Shown piece by piece: positions 1 to 10,370 of a stretch of DNA of 64,000 nt. The position numbers and the translations under genes were made by a program. The number at the start of each line of letters is the position of its first letter. The stretch's first letter is position 1. Under the pieces are notes generated by a model. The model was not told the origin of the DNA and ran no database searches. It saw only the letters and a program-made list of their open reading frames with translations. The stretch is from Arthrobacter sp. V1I7. Lineage in GTDB: Bacteria > Actinomycetota > Actinomycetes > Actinomycetales > Micrococcaceae. The stretch lies in assembly GCF_030817015.1 (NCBI RefSeq), contig NZ_JAUSYS010000001.1, positions 4,402,001-4,466,000 of the forward strand, in the 5' to 3' direction.

Positions 1-2
1 TC

Positions 3-983
3 GCCGGACCCGCCCGCACGCCGCTGGGGCTGCTGGCCCGGGGCCTCGCGCGGCGCTATGCCGGTTCCGGCTCGCCGTTCGCCGTGTTGTGCTGTGACAA
101 CCTGATGTCCAACGGCAAGGTCACCCGGGACCTCGTGCATGCCGTGGCCGGCGCGGCCCGGGCGGAAGACATGCTGGAATGGCTGCGGAAATCTGTCACG
201 TTCCCCTCCAGCATGGTGGACCGGATTGTTCCTGCCACGACGGAAGCGAACCGGCGGGCGGCGGAACGGATCCTCGGCGTCCGCGACGACGGTCTGGTGG
301 TCGCCGAACCCTTCGGCCAGTGGGTCATCGAGGACAACTTTCTCGGTCCACGCCCCGCTTGGGAACGCGCCGGAGCGATACTGACGGACGACGTCGGCCC
401 CTTCGAAGTCGCCAAGCTGCGGATGCTGAATGCCACCCATTCCCTGCTGGCGTATCTCGGGGCCCTGCACGGACATCAGACGATTGCCGGCGCCGTCGCC
501 GACGACGCCCTCCTGAACGAGGCCCGCAACCTCCAGCGCAACGACGTCATCCCGACACTTAATGCGCCGCCGGGGCTGGACCTCCACGAATACGGCGAGT
601 CGATCCTCGCCCGGTTCGCCAATCCAAACCTTGGCCACACCACCATCCAGGTCGCCATGGACGGCTCTCAGAAGCTGCCCGTCCGCATCCTTGGCACGGT
701 GGCGGACCGTCTCGCGGCCGGCGAGGTGCCCTACTCCGCCGCCATGATGCTCGCCGGGTGGATGGTCTTCATCTACCGGGGACGCGATGTCAACGGCAAG
801 CCCCTGGCCCTCGATGACCCGATGGCGGACATCCTGCGGGAGACCGCCGCGGGCTCCGAGGCCGGTCTCGCCGACAGGCTCCTGGGACTCAAAGCCATCT
901 TTCCCGAAAAGGTGTCCGCCAATGCCGAATTCCGCGGAGCGTTGGCAGCGAGGGTCAGGCGCCTATTGTCAGACGTCACGTAG
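3..983 (+). CDS. Mannitol dehydrogenase family protein (fructuronate reductase-like), 5' truncated by the window edge
   Basis: The reading frame is open from base 3, so the N-terminal Rossmann domain lies outside the window and only about 326 residues are visible. CCDNLMSNG is the family's nucleotide-domain signature. FPSSMVDRIVPATT and KLRMLNATHS, with the catalytic lysine and the following Asn/His, belong to the C-terminal mannitol dehydrogenase domain. The family oxidises or reduces polyols and keto-acids with NAD(H); mannitol, fructuronate and tagaturonate members cannot be told apart here. It converges on the next gene 31 bp away with no obvious hairpin between them. Confidence 0.85.
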   Translation, partial: AGPARTPLGLLARGLARRYAGSGSPFAVLCCDNLMSNGKVTRDLVHAVAGAARAEDMLEWLRKSVTFPSSMVDRIVPATTEANRRAAERILGVRDDGLVVAEPFGQWVIEDNFLGPRPAWERAGAILTDDVGPFEVAKLRMLNATHSLLAYLGALHGHQTIAGAVADDALLNEARNLQRNDVIPTLNAPPGLDLHEYGESILARFANPNLGHTTIQVAMDGSQKLPVRILGTVADRLAAGEVPYSAAMMLAGWMVFIYRGRDVNGKPLALDDPMADILRETAAGSEAGLADRLLGLKAIFPEKVSANAEFRGALAARVRRLLSDVT

Positions 984-1014
984 GCACTGCCGAGATAGGG
1001 CGAATGCCGGAAAA

Positions 1015-1641
1015 CTAGACCCCGTAACCGCTGTAGCGTGCGCTGCTGATCACTATCCCGAAGATCACGATGACCAGGATCGTGATCGCAATCCCCACAT
1101 AGCCGAGCACCAGGCCCGCTATTGCCATGCCCCGGCCGGCCGGCTCCCTCGTGAGGGCCATGTGCCCCAATATGACGGCGGCGATCTGCGGCAGCAGGAA
1201 GAACCCGAAGCCCACGAGCGCGGCAATTCCGCAGCAAAGGCTGGCGATGCTCAGGGTCTTGGGCTCGGCCGGCACCCCGTAATAGCCCGGCTGGCCGTAG
1301 GCGTTGTAGCTGGCGCCGGGCTGGCCGGGCGCCGCGTACTGTTGGCCGTACGTCGGCGGGTCGAAAGGCTGCTGGCCATAAGACTGCTGGCCGAAGGGCT
1401 GCTGCGGTGCCGCGCCGTACGGTGTGCCGTAGGCATCCCTGGGCTGACCGTAGTCGGGGGCCGGCTGGCCGTTCTGCTCGTCTGCCTGACCCTTCGCATC
1501 GAACGCCGGCTGGCCGTAACCCGGCTCCGAGCCCTGACTTGCGGCCCGGGCCGTGCTCTCGGTCCCCCGCGGTGGAGTGTACGACGGCGGCTGCTCCCCG
1601 TGCGGCGTGTCGTCCTTGCCCGAAGTCGGCTGGTCAGTCAT
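1015..1641 (-). CDS. DUF4190 domain membrane protein with Gln/Gly/Tyr/Pro-rich N-terminus
   Basis: A 208-residue protein. Residues 1-130 are low-complexity and disordered, with repeated GQQ, YGQP and PGQ motifs. About residue 130 begins a DUF4190-type module of two hydrophobic segments separated by a short loop with the typical GHMAL motif and then GRGMAIAGLVLGY. The topology suggests a cytoplasmic disordered tail on a small two-helix membrane anchor. Such proteins are common in Arthrobacter; the function is unknown. It starts at ATG with AGGGACTT-type spacing upstream. It is monocistronic and divergent from pgm. Confidence 0.75.
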   Translation of the reverse strand: MTDQPTSGKDDTPHGEQPPSYTPPRGTESTARAASQGSEPGYGQPAFDAKGQADEQNGQPAPDYGQPRDAYGTPYGAAPQQPFGQQSYGQQPFDPPTYGQQYAAPGQPGASYNAYGQPGYYGVPAEPKTLSIASLCCGIAALVGFGFFLLPQIAAVILGHMALTREPAGRGMAIAGLVLGYVGIAITILVIVIFGIVISSARYSGYGV

Positions 1642-1774
1642 GGAAGTCCCCTTTTTAGTCCCTGGATCCAGCCTACCGCCGCGCCGTTGCGATGATCACG
1701 AAATTCTGCGTCACAGGGGCCCGATTCCGCCCAAAATCACGTAGTGCTCCCGTCTCGTCTGGCATGCTAATGCC

Positions 1775-3436
<1,662 letters not shown>

Positions 3437-3443
3437 CTAGCCG

Positions 3444-4607
3444 TCAGGCGGACTTTTCCTCAAGGTGGCTGGCCAGCACGGAGCGGTCCCTGCCGAGCGA
3501 TTTCGCCTGGTAGAGGGCCGCGTCGGCCGCGGCAACCATCTTCGGGAGTTCCGCCCGCCCGTGGCTGGTGGCCGCGATGCCGTAACTCACCGTGGGGAGG
3601 CGCGGGATCGTGCTGGACTGCCACGTCTCCAGGCGGCGACTGATCTCCGCGGCGATGTCGCTGGCCACCTCCGGGGTGACTCCGGGGAGCAGCAGGATGA
3701 ATTCCTCGCCGCCGTAGCGGCCCACGAGGTCGGTGGCACGGACCGTCGCCTTGCAGGCATCCGCGAAAGCCTGGAGTGCCGTGTCACCGGCCGAATGGCC
3801 GAACTCGTCGTTGATGGCCTTGAAGTGGTCCAGGTCGGCGAGGACCAGGGAGCCGGTGGTCCGGACCCGGTTGAGGCGGCGGAGCTCGTGCTCGGCGAGC
3901 TCCAGGAACGCGGCCCGGTTCAGCAGACCGGTCAGGCCATCGAACGTAGCCCGTGCCCGCAAATCCTGGTTCAGCTGCTCGTTGCTGAGCTCGGCCATGG
4001 TGAAGGACGCGACGACCAGAATCACGGCCGAAAACAGGGTCGTCGTGACCGATCCGAACACCGAGTGGAACACCGGCCCCTCGGGCCCGTCCGCCAGGAA
4101 GGCGACCAGCCGCCCCAGGTAGAACACCGAAAGGATGCCGGCTCCGACGGCGAGCGTCCGGTGCACGCGGGAGAAATTGCGGTCAAGCAGGAAGAGCTCC
4201 CGGCACGCCAGGCCGATCAAGACGCCCATCGACGCCAGATAGGACGGTCCGCCTGCCCAGATGTTGGTGGCCGGCTGGTCCAGTACCGAGGCCACGGCGG
4301 TGATGGCAGGGGCGACCGCGAGCAGCCATGCCTTGGGCACCGTGGTCCGCAGTGAACGGGCCCCGGCCCAAATACTGGCCGCGCCTGCCACCAGAAGGAC
4401 GTTTCCGGAGGGGTTGGCCCACACCTGATGGACGGAGCCGTCGAAGAGGTACGCTGCATTGCCGGACAGGAACAGGAGCAGGGCCATGCACCACCAGCCG
4501 CTGTAGGCGGAACGGGTCCGGCGGAACGTGATGAAGTAAAAAAGCAGGAGCAGGGTCAAGTCGACCACCGCCAAGGCAACCCGCAACGTCGCGGTGTCAA
4601 GCATCAT
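3444..4607 (-). CDS. Membrane diguanylate cyclase with GGDEF domain
   Basis: About 387 residues. The first 210 hold roughly six hydrophobic membrane segments. They are followed by a GGDEF domain with DxLTGLLNR at its start and the active-site variant GGEEF near residue 299. The inhibitory I-site RATD lies exactly five residues before GGEEF, so product inhibition by cyclic di-GMP is expected. A GTG seven codons upstream (4628) is possible, but the ATG at 4607 is preceded by a GGGGG run at good spacing and is preferred. No EAL domain is present. Expected role: synthesis of cyclic di-GMP in response to an unknown membrane signal. Confidence 0.85.
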   Translation of the reverse strand: MMLDTATLRVALAVVDLTLLLLFYFITFRRTRSAYSGWWCMALLLFLSGNAAYLFDGSVHQVWANPSGNVLLVAGAASIWAGARSLRTTVPKAWLLAVAPAITAVASVLDQPATNIWAGGPSYLASMGVLIGLACRELFLLDRNFSRVHRTLAVGAGILSVFYLGRLVAFLADGPEGPVFHSVFGSVTTTLFSAVILVVASFTMAELSNEQLNQDLRARATFDGLTGLLNRAAFLELAEHELRRLNRVRTTGSLVLADLDHFKAINDEFGHSAGDTALQAFADACKATVRATDLVGRYGGEEFILLLPGVTPEVASDIAAEISRRLETWQSSTIPRLPTVSYGIAATSHGRAELPKMVAAADAALYQAKSLGRDRSVLASHLEEKSA

Positions 4608-4849
4608 GTTCCGGCCCCCAGTCCGCACCTAATAGCCCGAAATTTGTGGACGCAGCCTCGCGTGACCTTAGTATCGCACCCCGGAAGGAATCCCGGGCGG
4701 GTGTTCACGAAATGACGCGCCTCCGGCACCCACGGCATCGCTGCCCCGGGGGCACGACCGGCAGGCCCTGTGCCGTGGACGCGTTTGCGGATTAGACTGG
4801 AAGTGGCCCCGGATGCGGCCTTGCGCTCACGCGCAGAATTGCGTCCCGA

Positions 4850-4885
4850 GTGCCTCCGGCCTGTCCCCCATGGTGCCGGAGGCAC
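4850..4885 (-). terminator. Hairpin downstream of the nitroreductase gene
   Basis: An 11-bp perfect inverted repeat, GTGCCTCCGGC at 4850-4860 against GCCGGAGGCAC at 4875-4885, with a 14-nt loop. It begins 35 bp past the stop of the leftward nitroreductase gene. There is no T-run, as is usual for GC-rich actinobacterial terminators. Confidence 0.5.
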
Positions 4886-4919
4886 CTCCGCGGCTCGGAT
4901 GCCGGAGGCGGCTGAGGCG

Positions 4920-5525
4920 TCAGACCGTGCGGACGACCTCTTCGTAGGCGAATTTCGGCTTCGCCGCACCCCACGCGTCAGCAGCGGGCTGGCCGATGTT
5001 TACCAGCAGGAAGCTCGCCTGGCCGCCGTCGGGGAAGAACGCACCGTCAATCGCGGCGAAGTCCGCGCCGGTCATGGGCCCGGCGGAGAACCCAAGAGAG
5101 CGCACGGCGAGGATAAAGTAACCGGCCTGCAGGTGTGCGTTGTTGTTGCCGGTGGCCGCGGCCAGCTCCGGGGCCGCATCGTACATGGCTTTGGGGGCGT
5201 TGTAACCGGGAAGGAAGGTGTCCCACCGCTCCTGCCACGACGTGTCGTAGCTGAGGATTGCGACGAGCGGCGCCGACGCGGTCTTTGCGCGGTTGCCGTT
5301 GGACAGGGCGCCCACGAGCGTGGCACGGGCCGCGGCGGAGCGGACATAGGTCACGCGCAGCGGCTGCGAATTGAAGGCGGTCGGCCCGAACTTGGTGAGC
5401 TCGTAGATGGCGCGGGCCTGTTCCTCGCTGACTTCGCCGGTAAAGGCGTTGGCCGTGCGGGCCTCGGCAAAGATGGCGTCCACCGCGGCGGCGTCGATTA
5501 TGGCTTCTTCATGGGCGATCGTCAT
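4920..5525 (-). CDS. rutE: Malonic semialdehyde reductase-like nitroreductase family protein
   Basis: A 201-residue flavin reductase of the nitroreductase fold. The features FGPTAFNSQPLR, ERWDTFLPGYN and AGYFILAVRSLGF with a final FAYEEVVRTV are typical of the RutE / 3-hydroxypropionate dehydrogenase branch, which reduces malonic semialdehyde from pyrimidine breakdown. The chosen ATG at 5525 lies about 6 nt after GAAGGG; longer readings from upstream ATGs lack family similarity. It is divergent from a uracil permease, which supports a pyrimidine link, although no rutABCD genes are in the window. The gene symbol is by similarity only. Confidence 0.75.
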   Translation of the reverse strand: MTIAHEEAIIDAAAVDAIFAEARTANAFTGEVSEEQARAIYELTKFGPTAFNSQPLRVTYVRSAAARATLVGALSNGNRAKTASAPLVAILSYDTSWQERWDTFLPGYNAPKAMYDAAPELAAATGNNNAHLQAGYFILAVRSLGFSAGPMTGADFAAIDGAFFPDGGQASFLLVNIGQPAADAWGAAKPKFAYEEVVRTV

Positions 5526-5734
5526 TCGCATCCCTTCGCTTGATGCCCGGGAGAGCCGGACGTCTGTGCTGTCCATAGTTGCAACCTCCACTGGCATGGT
5601 CTGCTTCCCGTCGCGCCCCGTGACGTCCCGCACAGCGGCGCCGCCGCCGCAGCCTGCCGGTAACAGCGGCGCGGTAAAGTTGCTCCGGAAGATTCCTTCC
5701 CGCCCCGCCACACATCCTCTGAAAGGCTCAGGCA

Positions 5735-7090
5735 ATGAGCATGCTCGGTACCAAATGGAAGCTCCACGGCAACGGCAGGTCCATCCGCCCGGGCGAGGTC
5801 GTCAAGCCCGATGAGCGGCTCGCCTGGCCCCTGACCATCGGCGTCGGCATGCAGCACGTCGTTGCCATGTTTGGCGCCACGTTCCTGGTTCCGATCCTCA
5901 CGGGCATGCCGCCCGCCACCACGCTTTTCTTCTCCGGCATCGGCACGCTGCTGTTCCTCGTGATCACGAAGGGGCAGGTGCCCAGCTACCTCGGCTCAAG
6001 CTTCGCGTTCATCGCCCCGATCATGGCCTCTCAGCAGCAGTACGGCGTTGCTGGAGCACTCGGCGGGGTGGTCCTGGCCGGCGTCGGGCTGGCCATCATC
6101 GGCGCCGTCGTGCAGAAGTTCGGGGCGGGCTGGATCAACCGCCTGATGCCGCCGATCGTCACCGGTGCCATCGTCGCACTGATCGGCCTCAACCTTGCAC
6201 CCGCGGCGAAGAACAACTTCGATGCCGCCCCGATCACCGCTCTCATCACGCTGGCAACCATCATTCTGGTCAGTGTCATGTTCCGCGGGATCCTCGGCCG
6301 GCTGAGCATCCTTGCCGGCGTGGTGGTGGGCTACCTTGTGGCAATGTTCCGTGGCGAGGTCGACTACACCAAGATGGACGGCGCCGCCTGGATCGGGCTG
6401 CCGCATTTCCAGACCCCCGAATTCCACCTCGGCGTCGTCGGCCTGTTCGTGCCGGTGGTGCTGGTGCTGGTCGCCGAGAACATCGGCCATGTGAAGTCCG
6501 TTTCGGCCATGACCGGCCAGAACCTCGACGGCGTCTCCGGACGGGCGCTGATGGCCGACGGCGCGGCGACAGTTCTCGCCGGCGTGGGCGGCGGTTCGGG
6601 GACGACCACGTACGCGGAGAACATCGGCGTCATGGCGGCGACGAAGGTCTACTCGACCGCGGCCTACTGGGTGGCTGGCCTCTTTGCCGTGCTGCTGAGC
6701 TTCTCACCGAAGTTCGGCGAGCTGATCGCGACCGTCCCGGCGGGCGTGCTGGGCGGGGCGGCCACCATGCTCTACGGCATGATCGGCGTCCTCGGCGTGA
6801 AGATCTGGGTCCAGAACAAGGTGAACTTCTCCAACCCCGTGAACCTGACGACCGCCGCCGTCGCGCTCATTGTCGGCATTGCGGACTACAGGTGGACCAT
6901 CGGCGACCTGACGTTCACGGGCATTGCCCTGGGTTCCGCGGCGGCACTGGTGATCTACCACGGCATGAAGGCCATCGCGAAGGCCCGCGGCACGGTGTCA
7001 GAGCCGGAAACCGAAGAGCCTGCGGCTCTCGCGGCCATGAAGGCCGCGGCCAACGCCGCCGCCAAACGCGCACCAAAGAAACGGCGCTAA
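5735..7090 (+). CDS. Uracil-xanthine permease (NCS2 family)
   Basis: A 451-residue permease with about 12 to 14 membrane segments. The N-terminal GVGMQHVVAMFGATFLVPILTG-type segment (residues 33 on) and the internal NIGHVKSVSAMTGQNLD and GGSGTTTYAENIGV motifs are typical of the UraA/RutG uracil branch of NCS2 transporters. It probably imports uracil by proton symport. The C-terminus is an alanine/lysine-rich cytoplasmic tail. It is divergent from the RutE-like reductase across a 209-bp promoter region, and a strong hairpin follows. Confidence 0.9.
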   Translation: MSMLGTKWKLHGNGRSIRPGEVVKPDERLAWPLTIGVGMQHVVAMFGATFLVPILTGMPPATTLFFSGIGTLLFLVITKGQVPSYLGSSFAFIAPIMASQQQYGVAGALGGVVLAGVGLAIIGAVVQKFGAGWINRLMPPIVTGAIVALIGLNLAPAAKNNFDAAPITALITLATIILVSVMFRGILGRLSILAGVVVGYLVAMFRGEVDYTKMDGAAWIGLPHFQTPEFHLGVVGLFVPVVLVLVAENIGHVKSVSAMTGQNLDGVSGRALMADGAATVLAGVGGGSGTTTYAENIGVMAATKVYSTAAYWVAGLFAVLLSFSPKFGELIATVPAGVLGGAATMLYGMIGVLGVKIWVQNKVNFSNPVNLTTAAVALIVGIADYRWTIGDLTFTGIALGSAAALVIYHGMKAIAKARGTVSEPETEEPAALAAMKAAANAAAKRAPKKRR

Positions 7091-7113
7091 CTGCCCGCAA
7101 CCTTCAAACGAAG

Positions 7114-7153
7114 GGCCGGCGTCCGGCCACCATGGGGTGGCAGGACGCCGGCC
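7114..7153 (+). terminator. Strong rho-independent terminator after the uracil permease
   Basis: GGCCGGCGTCC (7114-7124) pairs with GGACGCCGGCC (7143-7153). The inner GCCACC (7126-7131) pairs with GGTGGC (7136-7141), giving a 17-bp near-perfect stem and a 4-nt loop, followed by CCTTTC. It sits 23 bp after the permease stop and 32 bp before the end of the convergent gene, so it may serve both. Confidence 0.8.
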
Positions 7154-7184
7154 TTTCGCCAATTACAGCGGGTTCGACGGCGGG

Positions 7185-7703
7185 TTAGCCGGCGTCGAAC
7201 GGTTCCGCGTCGTCGCCGCTGTCCTTCGGCGACCTGCTCTCCGGCAGGTCCGTGCCGGAACCGTCAGGCAGCCCTGCGGCATCCTGGCCCGGCTCCGAGG
7301 AGAACGGCCGCCCGGCGTCGGGTTGGTCGGTGTTGGAATCATCCATCTCCGCCTCTGAGGAAGGCACTGCTGCCTCCGAATCATCGGGTCCGTTCGCGTC
7401 GTATCCCGGTCCTGAAGTGGCGTTTTCGGAACTCAATTGTTCCTCCGTTCCCCCGAAGCGTCCGGCTCCGGGTTCTCCTGCGCTGTCCTGGTCTTCTGCG
7501 CCGAACTGGCTGAGGTCCGGCGCTCCGGCCGGGAAGGTCTCGCCGTCCGGAGTGTCCTGGCTGAGGCCCGCAGCGTCGAACGCCTCTTCCTCCCGGGGCT
7601 GGGCGAACTTTTTCGCGTCCCCGGCGGGCATCTCCTGCTCCGCCGTGGGGGTGCCGTAGCCACCGGCTTCTTCGATCGGGTCGTGCTGGTTGTCCTGAGT
7701 CAT
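7185..7703 (-). CDS. Acidic, intrinsically disordered hypothetical protein
   Basis: A 172-residue protein rich in Asp, Glu, Gly, Ser and Pro with no hydrophobic core, signal peptide or cysteine. It looks fully disordered and soluble. The ATG is preceded by GCAGGAGGAATGAC, a clear ribosome binding site, and coding-type GC3 bias supports a real gene. The opening, with YGTP and EE/DP pairs, resembles small stress-associated acidic proteins of Arthrobacter, but no function can be assigned. Confidence 0.65.
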   Translation of the reverse strand: MTQDNQHDPIEEAGGYGTPTAEQEMPAGDAKKFAQPREEEAFDAAGLSQDTPDGETFPAGAPDLSQFGAEDQDSAGEPGAGRFGGTEEQLSSENATSGPGYDANGPDDSEAAVPSSEAEMDDSNTDQPDAGRPFSSEPGQDAAGLPDGSGTDLPESRSPKDSGDDAEPFDAG

Positions 7704-7879
7704 GTCATTCCTCCTGCTGTTGGAATCGTGGTGAATCCTGACTTAATCCCTCGGTGAAGGGCGGGCGGCGGCTGCCCGAGAGGCCCTTTCCGCCGGCACG
7801 AACCGGCTCCTCGAAGCTATCCCAGCGAAGTAAACAGTTCCACCCTACCCGCAAAATAGTCAGCAGACTTAGTACCAAC

Positions 7880-7908
7880 TTGAATTTAGTAAGTCCCAAG
7901 CCTAGGTT
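7880..7908 (+). promoter_or_regulatory. Candidate sigma-70-type promoter for the DUF6328/DUF6766 pair
   Basis: TTGAAT (7880-7885) and TAGGTT (7903-7908) are separated by 17 bp, about 52 bp upstream of the GTG start at 7961. The surrounding 7840-7915 stretch is unusually AT-rich for this genome, which supports a promoter. Confidence 0.5.
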
Positions 7909-7960
7909 GACTGTTAGCTGCCACCCGCAGTCCGATCCGCACCTACCGGAGGTTCGTCCA

Positions 7961-8455
7961 GTGCCTGATCAAGAAGAGTTGCCGAGGGACGGCAGAAACG
8001 AGTCCGTCGACGAAAAAATGGACCGCAACTGGATGGAACTCCTGCAGGAACTCCGGGTGTTGCAGACCGGGGTGCAGATCCTCGCGGGCTTCCTGCTGAC
8101 CCTGCCGTTCCAGTCAAGGTTCAGCACGTTGGACGATTTCCAGGTCAACCTCTACCTGGCCAACGTGGCGCTGGCCGCACTCACCACGGCGGTGATCCTG
8201 CTGCCCGTGAGCGTGCACCGACGCCTGTTCCGCTTGCGCCTCAAGGCCACGCTCGTCTCCAGCGCCGACCGGATCGCGAAGGTGGCCCTGGCCGGCATCG
8301 GGCTCCTCAGCGTCGGTACCTCCGCGATGGTCTTCGACGTCGCGGCTGGACGGACGGCCGGGCTCACCGCCGGGGCGGTGCTGCTGGCGGCGCTGCTGGT
8401 CCTCCTGGTCTACGTGCCCAACAGGCTCCGCCAGCGGGCAGGCGAAGGAAAATGA
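7961..8455 (+). CDS. DUF6328 family membrane protein
   Basis: A 164-residue protein. A charged N-terminus (residues 1-25) is followed by an amphipathic ELLQELRVLQTGVQILAGF segment and four predicted membrane helices, typical of DUF6328 (sometimes annotated as sodium:proton antiporter-like). The GTG start at 7961 is fixed by GGAGGT at 7948-7953 with 7-nt spacing; the longer upstream frame is not family-like. It is followed after one base by the DUF6766 gene, so the two are probably one transcript. Confidence 0.8.
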   Translation: MPDQEELPRDGRNESVDEKMDRNWMELLQELRVLQTGVQILAGFLLTLPFQSRFSTLDDFQVNLYLANVALAALTTAVILLPVSVHRRLFRLRLKATLVSSADRIAKVALAGIGLLSVGTSAMVFDVAAGRTAGLTAGAVLLAALLVLLVYVPNRLRQRAGEGK

Positions 8456-8456
8456 G

Positions 8457-9167
8457 ATGACAAGCACCGCAAACCATCCGCGCAGCGCATCCTCAGGAGG
8501 AACCGGGGGCAAGTGGGTGAAGGAACACGGTCTTCTGTTGGCCAACATCGGGCTCTTCGTCGTCTTCTTCGGCGGGATGATCATCAGCGGCGCCGCCGAC
8601 TACAGCGAGGACCAGGTGGTCCACGGGGAATCAGCCGTTTCGGTGCTTGAATACCTCGGGACCGGGGCATTCCTGGAGGCGACCTTTGAGAACTGGGAGT
8701 CAGAGTTCCTGCAGATGGGCATGTACGTCATCCTGACGGTCTTCCTCTTCCAGAAGGGCTCCTCGGAATCGAAGCCGATGGGGAAAGAGGCCCCGCAGGA
8801 CCAGGATCCGCGGGACGCACCCGTCAAGGCCAGCACACCGTGGCCGGTGCGGCGCGGCGGCTGGGTCCTCAAGCTCTATGAGCACTCCTTGTCGGTCATG
8901 TTCCTGCTGCTGTTCCTCATGTCCATTTCCCTCCATGCGATCGGCGGAACCGAGGGGTACAGCGAGGAGCAGCAAAGCCACGGCCAACCGCCGGTGACCG
9001 TGCTCGAGTACCTCGCGACGAGCAGGTTCTGGTTCGAATCCTTCCAGAACTGGCAGAGCGAATTCCTGGCCGTCGCCGTGCTGGTAGGCGCCTCGGTCTA
9101 CCTCCGCGAGAAAGGCTCCCCGGAATCCAAGCCGGTGGCCGAACCGCACTATGACACCGGCGCCTGA
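8457..9167 (+). CDS. DUF6766 family membrane protein with duplicated halves
   Basis: A 236-residue protein built from two homologous halves. Each has a membrane helix, a YSE(D/E)Q...HG...VLEYL segment, an FQNW/FENW...SEFL segment, a second helix and a KGS(S/P)ESKP end. The halves span roughly residues 20-105 and 125-232. DUF6766 proteins are often annotated only as hypothetical membrane proteins and are frequent in soil actinobacteria. The ATG follows the DUF6328 stop by one base, suggesting a membrane pair. Function unknown. Confidence 0.8.
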   Translation: MTSTANHPRSASSGGTGGKWVKEHGLLLANIGLFVVFFGGMIISGAADYSEDQVVHGESAVSVLEYLGTGAFLEATFENWESEFLQMGMYVILTVFLFQKGSSESKPMGKEAPQDQDPRDAPVKASTPWPVRRGGWVLKLYEHSLSVMFLLLFLMSISLHAIGGTEGYSEEQQSHGQPPVTVLEYLATSRFWFESFQNWQSEFLAVAVLVGASVYLREKGSPESKPVAEPHYDTGA

Positions 9168-9194
9168 GGGACACCGGCGCCTGAAGCCTCAGGC
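9162..9194. terminator. Possible bidirectional hairpin between converging genes
   Basis: GCCTGAGG (9162-9169) can pair with CCTCAGGC (9187-9194) around a 17-nt loop. It spans both stop codons of the DUF6766 gene and the glycerate kinase gene. Weak evidence: no T-run, and it overlaps a 15-bp direct duplication. Confidence 0.3.
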
Positions 9195-10313
9195 CCCTTC
9201 CAGGACCCGGCTGGTGGCCCAGACGAGGTACTTCGCGGCGTTCGCGACGGCGTCGGCCGGGCTTCCCGCGAGGTCCAGCAGCTGGGCGGCGGCCACCACC
9301 CCATGCCCGGCGAGGTCCTCCGGCGTGACCAGGATGCGTCCTGCCACCACGATCACCGGAATGCCGAGCTCGCGGGCGGCATCGGCTAGCGCAATCGGTG
9401 CCTTCCCGGTGAGCGACTGCGAATCCAGCGATCCCTCCCCCGTGATCACCAGGTCGGCCTCGGCGAGTTTTCCGGCGAGGCCGGTGAGGCCCGCCACCAG
9501 CTCGAAGCCGCCTTCCAGCCGTGCCTTGCCGAAGGCCAGGAACGACGCCGGGAATCCGCCCGCAGCTCCGGCCCCGGGGACGTTGACGTCCCGGCCGGTG
9601 CACTGGCGCAACACCGAGGCCCAGTTGCGGAGGCCTGCGTCGAGCAGCGCCACGGCGTCCTCGTCAGCGCCCTTCTGCGGACCGAAGACGTGCGCCGCCC
9701 CGTCTTCCCCGAACAGTGGATTCTGCACGTCGACGGCGATCCGGAAGGTCACCGCAGTCAGCCGGGGATCGAGTCCGCTGACATCCACAGATGCCACGTC
9801 CGCCAGCGATCCGCCGCCCAGCGGCACAACGTTGCCGGCGGCATCCAGCGGCTTCAGGCCCAGGGCCCGGAGCGCTCCGCTGCCGGCGTCGCTCATCGCC
9901 GAGCCGCCCAGGCCGAGCACGATCTCGGTGGCGCCGGCGTCCAGGGCGGCGGCAATCAGCTGTCCGCAGCCGTAGCTGTGGGCGCGCAGGGCGTTGGCCG
10001 GGGTCGGCTCCATGTCCGCCAAGCCGGACGCCTGTGCCGTTTCGATGATGGCGGTCGCGCCGCCGAAGGCATCGTTGCGGATCGCCCAGGCGGCACCGAC
10101 CGGGGCCAGGATGGGCCCGACGACGGCGTTGAGCCGCTCCTCGTACCCGGCCGCGACGGCTGCCTCGAGGGTTCCTTCGCCGCCGTCGGCGATCGGAAAC
10201 TGGACGGTCTCGGCGTCGGGGTAGACCCGCAAGGCGCCTTCGGCCATGGCGGCGGCGGCTTCGACGGCCGTGAGCGAACCTTTGAATTTGTCCGGGGCGA
10301 TGAGGATGCGCAT
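9189..10313 (-). CDS. Glycerate kinase (GlxK/GarK type 1)
   Basis: A 374-residue type-1 glycerate kinase phosphorylating D-glycerate with ATP. The N-terminus MRILIAPDKFKGSLTAVEAA is diagnostic. GLGGSAMSDAGSGALRALG near residue 130, VFGPQKGA and DLVITGEGSLDSQSL are conserved family blocks. The ATG at 10313 has GGCAGGA about 7 nt upstream; a longer reading would add a proline-rich stretch encoded by the repeats described next and is rejected. It links glyoxylate/glycerate use to glycolysis and is divergent from the phosphatase gene. Confidence 0.92.
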   Translation of the reverse strand: MRILIAPDKFKGSLTAVEAAAAMAEGALRVYPDAETVQFPIADGGEGTLEAAVAAGYEERLNAVVGPILAPVGAAWAIRNDAFGGATAIIETAQASGLADMEPTPANALRAHSYGCGQLIAAALDAGATEIVLGLGGSAMSDAGSGALRALGLKPLDAAGNVVPLGGGSLADVASVDVSGLDPRLTAVTFRIAVDVQNPLFGEDGAAHVFGPQKGADEDAVALLDAGLRNWASVLRQCTGRDVNVPGAGAAGGFPASFLAFGKARLEGGFELVAGLTGLAGKLAEADLVITGEGSLDSQSLTGKAPIALADAARELGIPVIVVAGRILVTPEDLAGHGVVAAAQLLDLAGSPADAVANAAKYLVWATSRVLEGA

Positions 10314-10370
10314 GGTTCTATCCTGCCAGTTCCCTTGATGGCCGGGCGCGGTCTCCGGGATACGGCCCGG

